Shown here piece after piece: positions 19,501-27,940 of a DNA stretch of 64,000 nt. A program made the translations under genes and the position numbers. The stretch is from contig NZ_SOQZ01000005.1 in NCBI RefSeq assembly GCF_004366715.1, positions 176,896 to 240,895 on the forward strand, read 5' to 3'. The stretch is from Meridianimaribacter flavus. GTDB lineage: Bacteria; Bacteroidota; Bacteroidia; Flavobacteriales; Flavobacteriaceae. The notes below the pieces were generated by a model, which made no database searches, had not been told where the DNA came from, and saw nothing but the letters and a program-made list of their open reading frames with translations. Every line of letters begins with the position of its first letter. The first letter of the stretch is position 1.

Positions 19501-19626
19501 AACAATAAAGAAAGTAAGGTAGCTCATCTTAAAGAAGATGACAGAGCATATCACTTACTTGAACATATTGGTACAAAACCAAACGTTGTATATCAAACTA
19601 AAGTTAGAAATACAACTGAAGCTTAA
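16513..19626 (+). CDS. actB: Alternative Complex III subunit ActB (molybdopterin-like plus Fe-S protein)
   Basis: This 1037-residue protein carries a twin-arginine motif TTRRDFLKYVGFST at about 50-63 and a lipobox-like LAAC ending at Cys71. Residues about 80-740 resemble molybdopterin oxidoreductases, but ActB is known not to bind the cofactor. The C-terminal ferredoxin part has four Cys clusters: CTGCGACVIACH (near 780), CQHCNHAPCETVCP (near 863), CVGTRYCANNCPYKVRRF (near 895) and CSMCIQ (near 951) with CSAAC (near 980). These fit three 4Fe-4S clusters and one 3Fe-4S cluster. It is the electron-transfer arm between ActC and the ActA hemes. Confidence 0.94.
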   Translation: MSSNKKYWKSVEELDQNSSVVETLKQNEFVQEIPTDEFLGDKASLESSSTTRRDFLKYVGFSTAAASLAACEGPVIKSIPYVVQPEEIIPGVANYYATTIADGFDFASVLVKTREGRPIKIENNTMAATNGSANARVNASVLGLYDSLRVKKPMKGDAEISWEQFDAETNQALTDAMNSGKEIVLFTQTFASPSTSRLIADFKAKYGNVRHVQYDAVSESAALDAFQAKYGERGLADYDFSKAMTIVSVGADFLGDWQGGGFDSAYAKKRIPDHGKMSRHIQFESNMSLSGANADKRVPVTPTQQKMVLAKLYAEVVGGSVSVDLPENILQAVTKTASELKSAKGKAVVVTGLNDINAQTVALEINEYLNSEAFNTASPIKTRQGSDKAVSTLVSDMKAGKVGAIIMSGVNPLYTLPNAADFAEGLKNTKVSIAFSMKADETSTNCTYIAAAPHYLESWGDVEMKKGHYALMQPTIRPLFDTRQFQDALLKWSGSDVSYHDYVKDTWNSSILNGGSFNQALHDGVFVSNVSIDVVEEATTEEDTAEAPSTNAARALASSAKAGSGLELTLYSKTGMGDGQQANNPWLQEFPDPISRVSWDNYLTVSKADADKLGLKNVHVATGALDGSYADVTVNGTTLKNVPVLIQPGQANGSVGLSFGYGRKAGLKDEMKTGVNAYQLYSDFNNIQSVTVAAAAGMHEFACVQLHNTLMGRGDIIKETTLEIFNTYDKEDHKHGWNKIPVVSLNHEETPVTSPDVDLWDEFDRSIGHHFNLSIDLNACTGCGACVIACHAENNVPVVGKEEVRRSRDMHWLRIDRYYSSEDSFEGDNEKKDNISGLGSSLSEFGEMENPSENPQVAFQPVMCQHCNHAPCETVCPVAATSHGRQGQNHMAYNRCVGTRYCANNCPYKVRRFNWFLYSQNDEFDYHMNDDLGRMVLNPDVVVRSRGVMEKCSMCIQMTQKTVLDAKRDGREVRKDEFQTACSAACSSGAMIFGDINNKESKVAHLKEDDRAYHLLEHIGTKPNVVYQTKVRNTTEA

Positions 19627-19661
19627 CAAAAGAATTAATAAGAAACAATTATAAACAAATT

Positions 19662-21392
19662 ATGGCGTCTCATTACGAAGCACCTATTAGAAGACCTTTA
19701 GTTACAGGTGAAAAATCATACCACGATGTTACTGTGGATGTGGCAAGACCTATTGAAGGTAAAGCAAATAAGCAGTGGTGGATAGTTTTTGGAATTTCAC
19801 TGGTAGCTTTTCTTTGGGGAATTGGATGTATTTTATATACCATATCAACAGGTATTGGAACTTGGGGTTTAAATAAAACCGTAGGTTGGGCTTGGGATAT
19901 CACCAACTTTGTATGGTGGGTAGGTATTGGTCACGCAGGAACACTTATTTCTGCAGTACTTCTTTTATTCCGTCAAAAATGGAGAATGGCAATTAACCGT
20001 TCTGCGGAAGCGATGACAATCTTCTCAGTAGTACAAGCAGGATTGTTCCCTATTATTCACATGGGTCGTCCATGGTTAGGATATTGGGTATTACCAATCC
20101 CAAACCAGTTTGGTTCACTATGGGTTAACTTTAACTCACCATTACTTTGGGATGTATTTGCAATTTCAACTTACTTATCAGTATCATTAGTATTCTGGTG
20201 GACTGGTTTATTACCTGATTTCGCAATGATTCGTGATAGAGCAGTAAAACCTTTCCAAAAGAAAATATATTCTCTAATCAGTTTTGGTTGGACAGGACGT
20301 GCTAAAGATTGGCAACGTTTTGAAGAAGTATCATTGGTATTAGCAGGTTTAGCTACACCACTTGTACTTTCTGTACATACCATTGTATCTTTTGACTTCG
20401 CAACTTCAGTAATCCCAGGATGGCATACTACAATTTTCCCTCCTTACTTCGTTGCTGGTGCGATTTTCTCAGGATTTGCAATGGTAAACACACTTCTTAT
20501 CATTATGAGAAAAGTGTGTAACCTAGAAGACTATATTACTGTACAACACATCGAGTTAATGAATATTGTAATCATGATTACAGGATCTATAGTAGGTGTG
20601 GCTTATATTACTGAGTTATTTATTGCTTGGTATTCTGGTGTAGAGTATGAACAATATGCATTCCTTAACAGAGCAACAGGTCCTTACTGGTGGGCATATT
20701 GGGCGATGATGACTTGTAACGTGTTCTCTCCACAGTTTATGTGGTTTAAGAAACTACGTACTAGTATTATGTTCTCGTTCTTTATCTCTATTGTTGTAAA
20801 CATAGGTATGTGGTTTGAGCGTTTCGTAATTATCGTTACATCATTACACAGAGATTACTTACCATCTTCATGGACAATGTTCTCTCCAACGTTTGTTGAT
20901 ATTGGAATTTTCATTGGGACAATAGGATTCTTCTTTGTACTATTCTTATTATACTCTAGAACATTCCCAGTAATCGCTCAAGCAGAGGTTAAGACTATTT
21001 TAAAATCTTCAGGAGAAAGATATAAGAGAATAAGAGAAGCTGGTGAAAGTTTATCAGGTACTGGAGCAGATGAAAGAACATCAGGTAAAGCTGTTGAAGT
21101 AAAATCAGCACCAAAGGCTGAAGTAAAGGACAATACTGATAAAGTAAATAGCTTATTTGAAAGTATAGGTAAGTTCGACCCAAGTACACAAACTGCTGAT
21201 GACCTTAAGGTGATTAATGGTATTGGTCCAAAAATGGAAGACGTACTTAACAGTATAGGTATTTTTACTTATGTTCAGGTAAGTAAAATGACAAAGAGAG
21301 AATACGACTTGTTAGATGAAATTACTGGTTCTTTCCCAGGAAGAGCAGAACGTGATGATTGGTCTGGACAAGCTAAAAAACTAATAAACTAA
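19662..21392 (+). CDS. actC: Alternative Complex III subunit ActC (NrfD/PsrC-like) with a C-terminal helix-hairpin-helix extension
   Basis: This 576-residue protein has about ten membrane helices in the first ~440 residues, with NrfD-family features such as WWVGIGHAGTLISAVLLLFR and MGRPWLGYWVLPIP. This is the quinol-oxidising membrane subunit. Beyond the last helix there is a charged linker (about 445-505) and then DDLKVINGIGPKMEDVLNSI plus FPGRAERDDWSGQAKKL, which resembles the helix-hairpin-helix module seen in ribosomal L21-like and NADH dehydrogenase-linked proteins. The extension is about 130 residues. The next gene, actD, follows after nine bases. Confidence 0.93.
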   Translation: MASHYEAPIRRPLVTGEKSYHDVTVDVARPIEGKANKQWWIVFGISLVAFLWGIGCILYTISTGIGTWGLNKTVGWAWDITNFVWWVGIGHAGTLISAVLLLFRQKWRMAINRSAEAMTIFSVVQAGLFPIIHMGRPWLGYWVLPIPNQFGSLWVNFNSPLLWDVFAISTYLSVSLVFWWTGLLPDFAMIRDRAVKPFQKKIYSLISFGWTGRAKDWQRFEEVSLVLAGLATPLVLSVHTIVSFDFATSVIPGWHTTIFPPYFVAGAIFSGFAMVNTLLIIMRKVCNLEDYITVQHIELMNIVIMITGSIVGVAYITELFIAWYSGVEYEQYAFLNRATGPYWWAYWAMMTCNVFSPQFMWFKKLRTSIMFSFFISIVVNIGMWFERFVIIVTSLHRDYLPSSWTMFSPTFVDIGIFIGTIGFFFVLFLLYSRTFPVIAQAEVKTILKSSGERYKRIREAGESLSGTGADERTSGKAVEVKSAPKAEVKDNTDKVNSLFESIGKFDPSTQTADDLKVINGIGPKMEDVLNSIGIFTYVQVSKMTKREYDLLDEITGSFPGRAERDDWSGQAKKLIN

Positions 21393-21401
21393 AAGTAGCA
21401 T

Positions 21402-21938
21402 ATGGAATCTTCAAAAGTAATTCACGCTATTTATACAGATGATGATGTATTAATGTCTGCGGTTAAAAAAGTTAAAGCAGCAAAACATCATATTGAAGAA
21501 GTATACACACCTTTTCCAGTTCATGGATTAGACAAAGCTATGGGATTAGCACCAACACGTATTGCAATTGCTGCATTTATGTATGGTTGTGTAGGGTTAA
21601 CTGTTGCTATTACCATGATGAATTTTATCATGATTAAAGATTGGCCTCAAAACATAGGTGGAAAACCAAGTTTTAGCTACATAGAAAATATGCCAGCTTT
21701 TGTGCCAATTATGTTTGAGTTAACAGTATTCTTTGCTGCCCATTTAATGGTAATCACATTTTATTTACGTAGTAGAATGTGGCCATTCAAAAAAGCTGAA
21801 AACCCAGATCCAAGAACTACTGACGACCATTTCTTAATGGAGATAGCTGTTCATGGAAATGAAGAAGAACTTGAGAGTTTACTTAAAGAAACAGGTGCAG
21901 TAGAAATTAATTTAGTAGATAAAGAAGAAGCACATTAA
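21402..21938 (+). CDS. actD: Alternative Complex III subunit ActD (DUF3341)
   Basis: This 178-residue protein has two membrane helices (about 61-84 and 107-127) flanked by a soluble N-terminal part with VYTPFPVHGLDKAMGL and a C-terminal part with DDHFLMEIAV. Both motifs are typical of DUF3341 subunits. ActD packs beside ActC and may take part in proton conduction. It lies one base upstream of actE. Confidence 0.93.
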   Translation: MESSKVIHAIYTDDDVLMSAVKKVKAAKHHIEEVYTPFPVHGLDKAMGLAPTRIAIAAFMYGCVGLTVAITMMNFIMIKDWPQNIGGKPSFSYIENMPAFVPIMFELTVFFAAHLMVITFYLRSRMWPFKKAENPDPRTTDDHFLMEIAVHGNEEELESLLKETGAVEINLVDKEEAH

Positions 21939-21939
21939 T

Positions 21940-22497
21940 ATGAAGAGCTTAATTAAAGTAGCAGTTATAGCATTAGTATTAGTAGCGTTTGTCTCTTGTA
22001 AAAAAGATTCAAGACCTAATTACCAATTCATGCCTAATATGTACGAGTCTGTAGGTTACGAAACATATTCAGAGTCTGATGCATTTAAAAACGGAAAAGA
22101 AGGTCAATTGCCTGTAGAAGGAACAATTCCAAGAGGACATACTCCTTTTGATATTGATAACACAACTGAAGGATATGAGCTTGCAAAAGCTACACTGACT
22201 AATAAATTAGATTCTACTCAAGTAGATTTCACTAGAGGAAAAGAACTTTATGATATTTATTGTGGTATTTGCCATGGTAATAAAGGTGACGGACAAGGTA
22301 ACCTTGTAAAGCGTGAAAAGATACTAGGTATACCTAGTTATGATGATGTTGGAAGAGCAATTACCGAAGGTAGTGTTTACCATGTAATATACTATGGTAA
22401 GAACGCAATGGGTTCTTATGCAAACCAATTGAACGAAGAAGAGCGTTGGCAAGTAGTTGCTTATGTAATGAAATTAAAAGCTGATTTAGAAAAATAA
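21940..22497 (+). CDS. actE: Alternative Complex III subunit ActE, monoheme cytochrome c lipoprotein
   Basis: This 185-residue protein has a lipoprotein signal ending VAFVSC with Cys20 as the likely lipid attachment. It has one heme site, CGICH, near residue 107, and the C-terminal YGKNAMGSYANQLNEEERWQ supplies the distal Met. ActE is an exposed heme that hands electrons to the oxidase or to soluble cytochrome c. In this operon it coexists with a monoheme domain already fused to ActA. Confidence 0.93.
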   Translation: MKSLIKVAVIALVLVAFVSCKKDSRPNYQFMPNMYESVGYETYSESDAFKNGKEGQLPVEGTIPRGHTPFDIDNTTEGYELAKATLTNKLDSTQVDFTRGKELYDIYCGICHGNKGDGQGNLVKREKILGIPSYDDVGRAITEGSVYHVIYYGKNAMGSYANQLNEEERWQVVAYVMKLKADLEK

Positions 22498-22521
22498 GAC
22501 AGATAAAGATTATATATAGAT

Positions 22522-23919
22522 ATGTACACATTTTCAAATAAATTAAAGACACTTTCTATTGCATTAATGATTATTGGGGCAATAGGCGTTGTTTATGGTT
22601 TTATGACATCTCATAAATCTTTTGAAGACGTTGAAACCATGTTAGTGGCTGAGTCAGCTTCACATCATGGTGGAGGTCATGGAGAAGATGCAGCGCATGC
22701 TTCACCTGCTCATGATACTCATAACACTACAGATGCTCATGCAACTAACGCTCATGCTAATTCAGATGTAAGTCATGGTGACGACCACAAAAAACATGTT
22801 GAGCATGTAATGCACCAAATACACAATAGACCTTGGGCAGCATTATACGTTGCAGCATTTTTCTTTTTCATGATAGCTTTAGGAGTACTTGCATTTTATG
22901 CAATTCAATATGCAGCTCAAGCAGGATGGTCTCCAGTACTGTTTAGAGTTATGGAAGGGATAACATCTTATGTATTACCTGGTGGATTAATAGTATTAGC
23001 AATTGCAGTTGCTTCACACTATTTAGGACACAATAGTATTTTTGTTTGGATGAATGAAAATATGACTAACCCAGATCACGAAGATTATGACAAGTTAGTT
23101 GCAGGTAAATCAGGATTCTTAAATATGACAGGATTTATAATTCGTGGATTAATATTTATAGCTGGTTGGAGTATTTACCGTCATTTTGCTCGTAAGTTCT
23201 CGATAGCTCAAGATAATGCTGATATTAATGATAACAGTAACTTTAAAAAGACATTCCGTATTTCTGCTGCATTCTTAGTATTCTATATTTATACTGAATC
23301 TATGATGTCTTGGGATTGGATTATGAGTGTTGACCCTCACTGGTTCTCTACCTTATTTGGATGGTATGTTTTTGCAAGTATGTTTGTAAGTGGAATTACA
23401 GTAATTGCAATGATAACTATGTACTTAAAGTCTAGAGGTCACTTAGAGTTTGTAAACGATAGCCATTTACACGATTTAGCTAAGTTCATGTTTGCAATCA
23501 GTATTTTCTGGACATACTTATGGTTCTCTCAATTTATGTTAATCTGGTATTCTAACATTCCAGAAGAGGTAACTTATTTTGTAACGCGTTTCCAAGATTA
23601 CCAATTACCTTTCTTAGGTATGGTAGTAATGAACTTTGTGTTCCCATTATTAGTATTAATGAATAGTGATTACAAACGTATTCCTTGGTTTGTAGTTATG
23701 GCTGGTATAGTAATTCTTTGTGGGCACTATTTAGACATATTCAATATGATTATGCCTGCAACAGTAGGAGATAGATGGTTTATTGGTGTATCTGAAATTA
23801 GTTCAATAATGTTATTTGCAGGACTGTTTATTTTCGTAGTATTCACTGCATTGACTAAAGCACCTTTACTTGCAAAAGGAAACCCATTTATTAAAGAGAG
23901 TGAACATTTCCATTATTAA
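22522..23919 (+). CDS. actF: Alternative Complex III subunit ActF (quinone-binding-type membrane subunit) with His-rich loop
   Basis: This 465-residue protein has about ten membrane helices and aligns in layout with ActC. After the first helix (about 8-28) it has a loop of some 60 residues with 14 histidines (for example SASHHGGGHGEDAAH and DTHNTTDAHATNAHA). Conserved segments include MMSWDWIMSVDPHWFSTLFG and WSQFMLIWYSNIPEE-like residues (here WFSQFMLIWYSNIPEE). It completes the six-subunit complex and is followed after 28 bases by coxB. Confidence 0.92.
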   Translation: MYTFSNKLKTLSIALMIIGAIGVVYGFMTSHKSFEDVETMLVAESASHHGGGHGEDAAHASPAHDTHNTTDAHATNAHANSDVSHGDDHKKHVEHVMHQIHNRPWAALYVAAFFFFMIALGVLAFYAIQYAAQAGWSPVLFRVMEGITSYVLPGGLIVLAIAVASHYLGHNSIFVWMNENMTNPDHEDYDKLVAGKSGFLNMTGFIIRGLIFIAGWSIYRHFARKFSIAQDNADINDNSNFKKTFRISAAFLVFYIYTESMMSWDWIMSVDPHWFSTLFGWYVFASMFVSGITVIAMITMYLKSRGHLEFVNDSHLHDLAKFMFAISIFWTYLWFSQFMLIWYSNIPEEVTYFVTRFQDYQLPFLGMVVMNFVFPLLVLMNSDYKRIPWFVVMAGIVILCGHYLDIFNMIMPATVGDRWFIGVSEISSIMLFAGLFIFVVFTALTKAPLLAKGNPFIKESEHFHY

Positions 23920-23947
23920 TTAAAATAAATAAAGAAGAGAAACGACA

Positions 23948-25003
23948 ATGACTGCTTTTTTAACAACTATAATAGTACTTTTCATAGCTGTTGCAATTTG
24001 GCAAATGGTTAAAATATTTGACTTAGCTCAAGTAGGTAACACCAATAGCCAAGTAGCAAATGATAAAGACAATACAATTAATGGCTATTTAATGATAGGT
24101 TTCTTAATCTTCATTTATGTAATAACAATTGTTTGTTTTGTAAAATGGGGAGATTTACCTCTAATGTCCAATTCAGCTTCAGCTCATGGCCCTCAAATAG
24201 ATAACTTAATGATTATCTCAATGGTAATCATATTTATAGTTCAAACAATAACTCAGTTTTTACTACACTACTTTGCTTACAAATACAAAGGAGAAAAAGG
24301 TAGAAAAGCATTATTCTATGCTGATAATAACACATTAGAGGCAATTTGGACTATTATTCCTGTAATTGTTTTAGCTGGTTTAATTATCTACGGATTATTT
24401 ACTTGGACTAGCATTATGAATATTGATGAAGACGAAGATCCTTTAGTTATTGAGTTATATGCTCAACAATTTAATTGGACTGCTAGATATGCTGGAGACG
24501 ATAATGTTTTAGGTATGGCTAACGTTAGATTAATTGATATTGATAAAGCTAATGTTTTAGGTATTGACGAATCTGACCCTAACGGACACGATGATGTAAT
24601 TGTTAAAGAATTACACCTTCCAGTAGGTAGACCAGTATTATTTAAAATGCGTTCTCAAGATGTATTACACTCTGCATACATGCCTCACTTTAGAGCACAA
24701 ATGAACTGTGTTCCGGGTATGATTACTCAGTTTGGATTTACTCCAACCATAACAACCGAAGAAATGAGACAAAACCCTGATATCATTGATAAGGTTGCTC
24801 ACATTAATGAGATAAGAGTTGAAAACAGCGAAGCTGTTGAAGCTAGAGGACAAGATTTAAGATATGAGTTTGACTATTTATTATTATGTAACAAAATTTG
24901 TGGTAAGTCGCATTACAACATGCAAATGAAAATAATAGTAGAAACTCAAGAAGAGTATGATGCTTGGATGAAAGAGCAAAAAACATTCAAAGAATCTTTA
25001 TAA
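23948..25003 (+). CDS. coxB: Cytochrome c oxidase subunit II (CuA subunit)
   Basis: This 351-residue protein has three N-terminal hydrophobic segments, then a cupredoxin domain with QQFNWTARYAG, a His ligand in DVLHSAYMPHFRAQM and the CuA loop CNKICGKSHYNM. Both Cys, His and Met ligands are present, but the position normally occupied by Glu between the two Cys (C-x-E-x-C) is Lys. That residue ligates CuA through its backbone carbonyl, so CuA should still form. The subunit accepts electrons from ActA or ActE. Confidence 0.94.
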   Translation: MTAFLTTIIVLFIAVAIWQMVKIFDLAQVGNTNSQVANDKDNTINGYLMIGFLIFIYVITIVCFVKWGDLPLMSNSASAHGPQIDNLMIISMVIIFIVQTITQFLLHYFAYKYKGEKGRKALFYADNNTLEAIWTIIPVIVLAGLIIYGLFTWTSIMNIDEDEDPLVIELYAQQFNWTARYAGDDNVLGMANVRLIDIDKANVLGIDESDPNGHDDVIVKELHLPVGRPVLFKMRSQDVLHSAYMPHFRAQMNCVPGMITQFGFTPTITTEEMRQNPDIIDKVAHINEIRVENSEAVEARGQDLRYEFDYLLLCNKICGKSHYNMQMKIIVETQEEYDAWMKEQKTFKESL

Positions 25004-25039
25004 TAAACCAATTAAAAAGTATTAAAACGATATAAGATT

Positions 25040-26833
25040 ATGTCAGCACACGCAGATATTCACGCACACGACGACGATCACGGACATCATCATAAAGAAA
25101 CATTCGTGACTAAGTATATATTTAGTCAGGATCATAAAATGATTGCCAAACAATACCTAATTACAGGTACTATAATGGGTGTTATAGGTATTTTAATGTC
25201 TATGATGTTTCGTATGCAAATTGCATGGCCTGAAGAGCCAAATGTACTTTTTGAAGCATTATTAGGTAAATGGGCACCTGAAGGTGTAATGGATGCTGAT
25301 ATCTATTTGGCATTAGTGACCATTCATGGTACTATAATGGTATTCTTTGTACTAACTGCAGGTTTGAGTGGTACATTTAGTAACCTTTTAATTCCGTTAC
25401 AAATTGGTGCTAGAGATATGGCATCAGGATTCTTAAACATGGTATCTTACTGGTTATTCTTTTTATCTAGTGTTATCATGGTGTTGTCATTATTTGTTGA
25501 AGCTGGACCAGCTGCAGCAGGATGGACAATTTATCCGCCATTATCTGCATTACCAATGGCTCAAGGCGGTTCAGGTGCAGGTATGACTTTATGGTTAGTA
25601 TCTATGGCAATATTTATTGCGTCATCATTATTAGGATCATTAAACTATATTGTTACAGTACTTAATCTTCGTACTAAAGGAATGTCTATGACAAGATTGC
25701 CTTTAACTATTTGGGCATTCTTTATTACAGCTATTATTGGTGTAATTTCATTCCCAGTATTATTATCAGCTGCTTTATTATTAATAATGGATAGAAGTTT
25801 TGGTACATCATTCTTCTTATCAGATATATTTATTCAAGGTGAAGTACTGCATTATCAAGGTGGATCTCCAGTATTGTTTGAGCACTTATTCTGGTTCTTA
25901 GGTCACCCTGAAGTGTATATTGTATTATTACCAGCATTAGGTATTACTTCAGAAATTATAGCAACTAACTCACGTAAACCTATCTTTGGTTATCGTGCCA
26001 TGGTAGCCTCTATTTTAGCAATTGCATTCTTATCTACAATTGTTTGGGGTCACCATATGTTTATTTCTGGTATGAATCCATTCTTAGGGTCTGTATTTAC
26101 ATTTACTACTTTATTAATCGCGATTCCTTCAGCTGTTAAAGCATTTAACTACATCACTACGCTGTGGAAAGGTAATCTGCAAATGAATCCAGCAATGCTG
26201 TTTTCAATAGGATTAGTTTCTACATTCATTACAGGAGGTTTAACAGGAATCATCTTAGGAGATAGTGCGCTTGATATTAACGTACACGATACGTATTTCG
26301 TTGTAGCTCACTTCCACTTAGTAATGGGTATTTCTGCACTTTACGGAATGTTCGCTGGTATTTACCACTGGTTCCCTAAAATGTTTGGACGTATGTTAAA
26401 CAAACGTTTAGGTTATGTTCACTTCTGGACAACTGCAGTATGTGCTTATGGAGTATTTTTCCCAATGCACTTTATAGGTATGGCAGGTCTACCAAGACGT
26501 TATTATACTAACTCTGCATTCCCATTGTTTGATGACTTAGCAGATGTAAACGTTATTATTACTGTATTCGCCTTAGTAGGTGGTGTATTCCAGTTGGTAT
26601 TCTTATACAATTTCTTCTCTAGTATTTTCTTTGGTAAGAAAGCTGAGAAAAACCCATGGAAATCTAACACTTTAGAATGGACTACTCCAGTTGAACATAT
26701 ACATGGTAACTGGCCAGGAGAAATTCCTCATGTTCACCGTTGGGCTTATGACTATAGTAAACCAGGACATGATGAAGATTATGTGCCTCAAAACGTGCCA
26801 ATGAAAGATGGCGAAGAAGAACTTCAACATTAA
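25040..26833 (+). CDS. ctaD: Cytochrome c oxidase subunit I, aa3 type
   Basis: This 597-residue protein has 12 or more membrane helices. The motifs are HGTIMVFFVLTAGLSGTFSN (heme a His), FWFLGHPEVYIVLLP (CuB His, cross-linked Tyr and channel Glu of the A1 class), VWGHHMF (CuB His pair) and VHDTYFVVAHFHLVMG (heme a and a3 His). The N-terminus is histidine-rich, with seven His in residues 4-18. It is the catalytic O2-reducing, proton-pumping subunit and the last gene of the operon; a terminator follows at 26870-26900. Confidence 0.96.
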   Translation: MSAHADIHAHDDDHGHHHKETFVTKYIFSQDHKMIAKQYLITGTIMGVIGILMSMMFRMQIAWPEEPNVLFEALLGKWAPEGVMDADIYLALVTIHGTIMVFFVLTAGLSGTFSNLLIPLQIGARDMASGFLNMVSYWLFFLSSVIMVLSLFVEAGPAAAGWTIYPPLSALPMAQGGSGAGMTLWLVSMAIFIASSLLGSLNYIVTVLNLRTKGMSMTRLPLTIWAFFITAIIGVISFPVLLSAALLLIMDRSFGTSFFLSDIFIQGEVLHYQGGSPVLFEHLFWFLGHPEVYIVLLPALGITSEIIATNSRKPIFGYRAMVASILAIAFLSTIVWGHHMFISGMNPFLGSVFTFTTLLIAIPSAVKAFNYITTLWKGNLQMNPAMLFSIGLVSTFITGGLTGIILGDSALDINVHDTYFVVAHFHLVMGISALYGMFAGIYHWFPKMFGRMLNKRLGYVHFWTTAVCAYGVFFPMHFIGMAGLPRRYYTNSAFPLFDDLADVNVIITVFALVGGVFQLVFLYNFFSSIFFGKKAEKNPWKSNTLEWTTPVEHIHGNWPGEIPHVHRWAYDYSKPGHDEDYVPQNVPMKDGEEELQH

Positions 26834-26869
26834 TGAATTCTTGATAGAGCAAGAATCTTAAAAGATATT

Positions 26870-26900
26870 AAAAAGCCTTTCTGAAATAGAGAGGCTTTTT
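26870..26900 (+). terminator. Intrinsic terminator of the ACIII/oxidase operon
   Basis: AAAAAGCCTTTCT (26870-26882) pairs over 13 positions (one G-T) with AGAGAGGCTTTTT (26888-26900) around the loop GAAAT, followed by more T-rich sequence. Confidence 0.85.
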
Positions 26901-26903
26901 CTT

Positions 26904-26911
26904 TATATTTG
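26904..26911 (+). promoter_or_regulatory. -7 element TATATTTG of ruvB
   Basis: TATATTTG matches TAnnTTTG and ends only six bases before the ruvB ATG at 26918. The -33 position holds CTG (26881-26883, spacer 20) in place of TTG. If active, the mRNA would begin at or within a few bases of the start codon. Confidence 0.5.
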
Positions 26912-26917
26912 TTTAGT

Positions 26918-27940
26918 ATGAACGAAAACCTAGATCCAACAAACGAAAACTTCACACCAGAAGAGCTGGATGTTGAAAAGAAATTAAGACCCTTATCTTT
27001 TGAAGATTTTACTGGTCAAGATCAAGTATTGGAAAACCTTCAGGTCTTTGTTAAAGCAGCTAATTTGCGTAACGAAGCATTAGATCATACACTATTTCAT
27101 GGACCTCCTGGATTAGGGAAAACAACTTTAGCACATATTTTATCTAACGAGCTTAATGTTGGTATCAAAGTAACTTCAGGACCTGTGTTGGATAAACCAG
27201 GTGATTTGGCTGGTTTGTTAACCAATTTAGAAGAGCGTGATGTACTGTTCATTGATGAAATTCATAGATTGAGTCCCATTGTTGAAGAGTACCTTTACTC
27301 TGCAATGGAAGACTACAAAATTGATATTATGATTGAGTCTGGACCCAATGCAAGAACAGTACAAATCAATCTTAATCCGTTTACATTAGTTGGTGCAACC
27401 ACTCGTTCTGGGTTATTAACTTCACCTATGCGTGCGCGTTTTGGTATTAGTAGTAGGTTACAATATTACAATACCGAATTATTAACAACCATTGTACAGC
27501 GTAGTGCATCAATATTAAACGTGCCAATTTCTATGGAAGCTGCTGTAGAAATTGCAGGTAGAAGTAGAGGAACTCCTAGAATTGCCAATGCTTTATTACG
27601 AAGAGTTAGAGACTTTGCTCAAATAAAGGGTAATGGAACAATTGATATTAAAATTGCACGATTTGCTTTAGAAGCTTTAAATGTGGATGCGCATGGACTC
27701 GATGAAATGGATAACAAAATTCTATCCACTATCATTGATAAGTTTAAAGGTGGACCAGTTGGTATCACTACTTTGGCTACTGCAGTAAGTGAAAGTGCCG
27801 AAACTATTGAAGAAGTTTACGAACCCTTCCTTATTCAACAAGGATTTATAATGCGTACGCCTAGAGGACGAGAAGTGACTGAACAAGCCTATAAACACCT
27901 TGGAAGAGTAAAAGGCAATATACAAGGTGGTTTATTTTAG
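26918..27940 (+). CDS. ruvB: Holliday junction branch migration helicase RuvB
   Basis: The ATG at 26918 gives 340 residues beginning [21 protein letters not shown] three codons upstream overlaps the promoter box and is rejected. Walker A is [11 protein letters not shown], Walker B is FIDEIHRL, sensor 1 is GATTRSG, and the C-terminal winged-helix region carries [17 protein letters not shown]. RuvB hexamers drive branch migration with RuvA, which is encoded 4.7 kb away at 32614. The P450 gene starts on the next base after the stop codon. Confidence 0.96.
   Translation: MNENLDPTNENFTPEELDVEKKLRPLSFEDFTGQDQVLENLQVFVKAANLRNEALDHTLFHGPPGLGKTTLAHILSNELNVGIKVTSGPVLDKPGDLAGLLTNLEERDVLFIDEIHRLSPIVEEYLYSAMEDYKIDIMIESGPNARTVQINLNPFTLVGATTRSGLLTSPMRARFGISSRLQYYNTELLTTIVQRSASILNVPISMEAAVEIAGRSRGTPRIANALLRRVRDFAQIKGNGTIDIKIARFALEALNVDAHGLDEMDNKILSTIIDKFKGGPVGITTLATAVSESAETIEEVYEPFLIQQGFIMRTPRGREVTEQAYKHLGRVKGNIQGGLF

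Noticed and set aside
16513..19626. Possible active molybdoenzyme
   Set aside because: The context is ActB of Alternative Complex III, a family known to have lost the cofactor.
26909..26917. TTG start for ruvB three codons upstream
   Set aside because: This TTG is the end of the TATATTTG promoter box and would not be in the mRNA.
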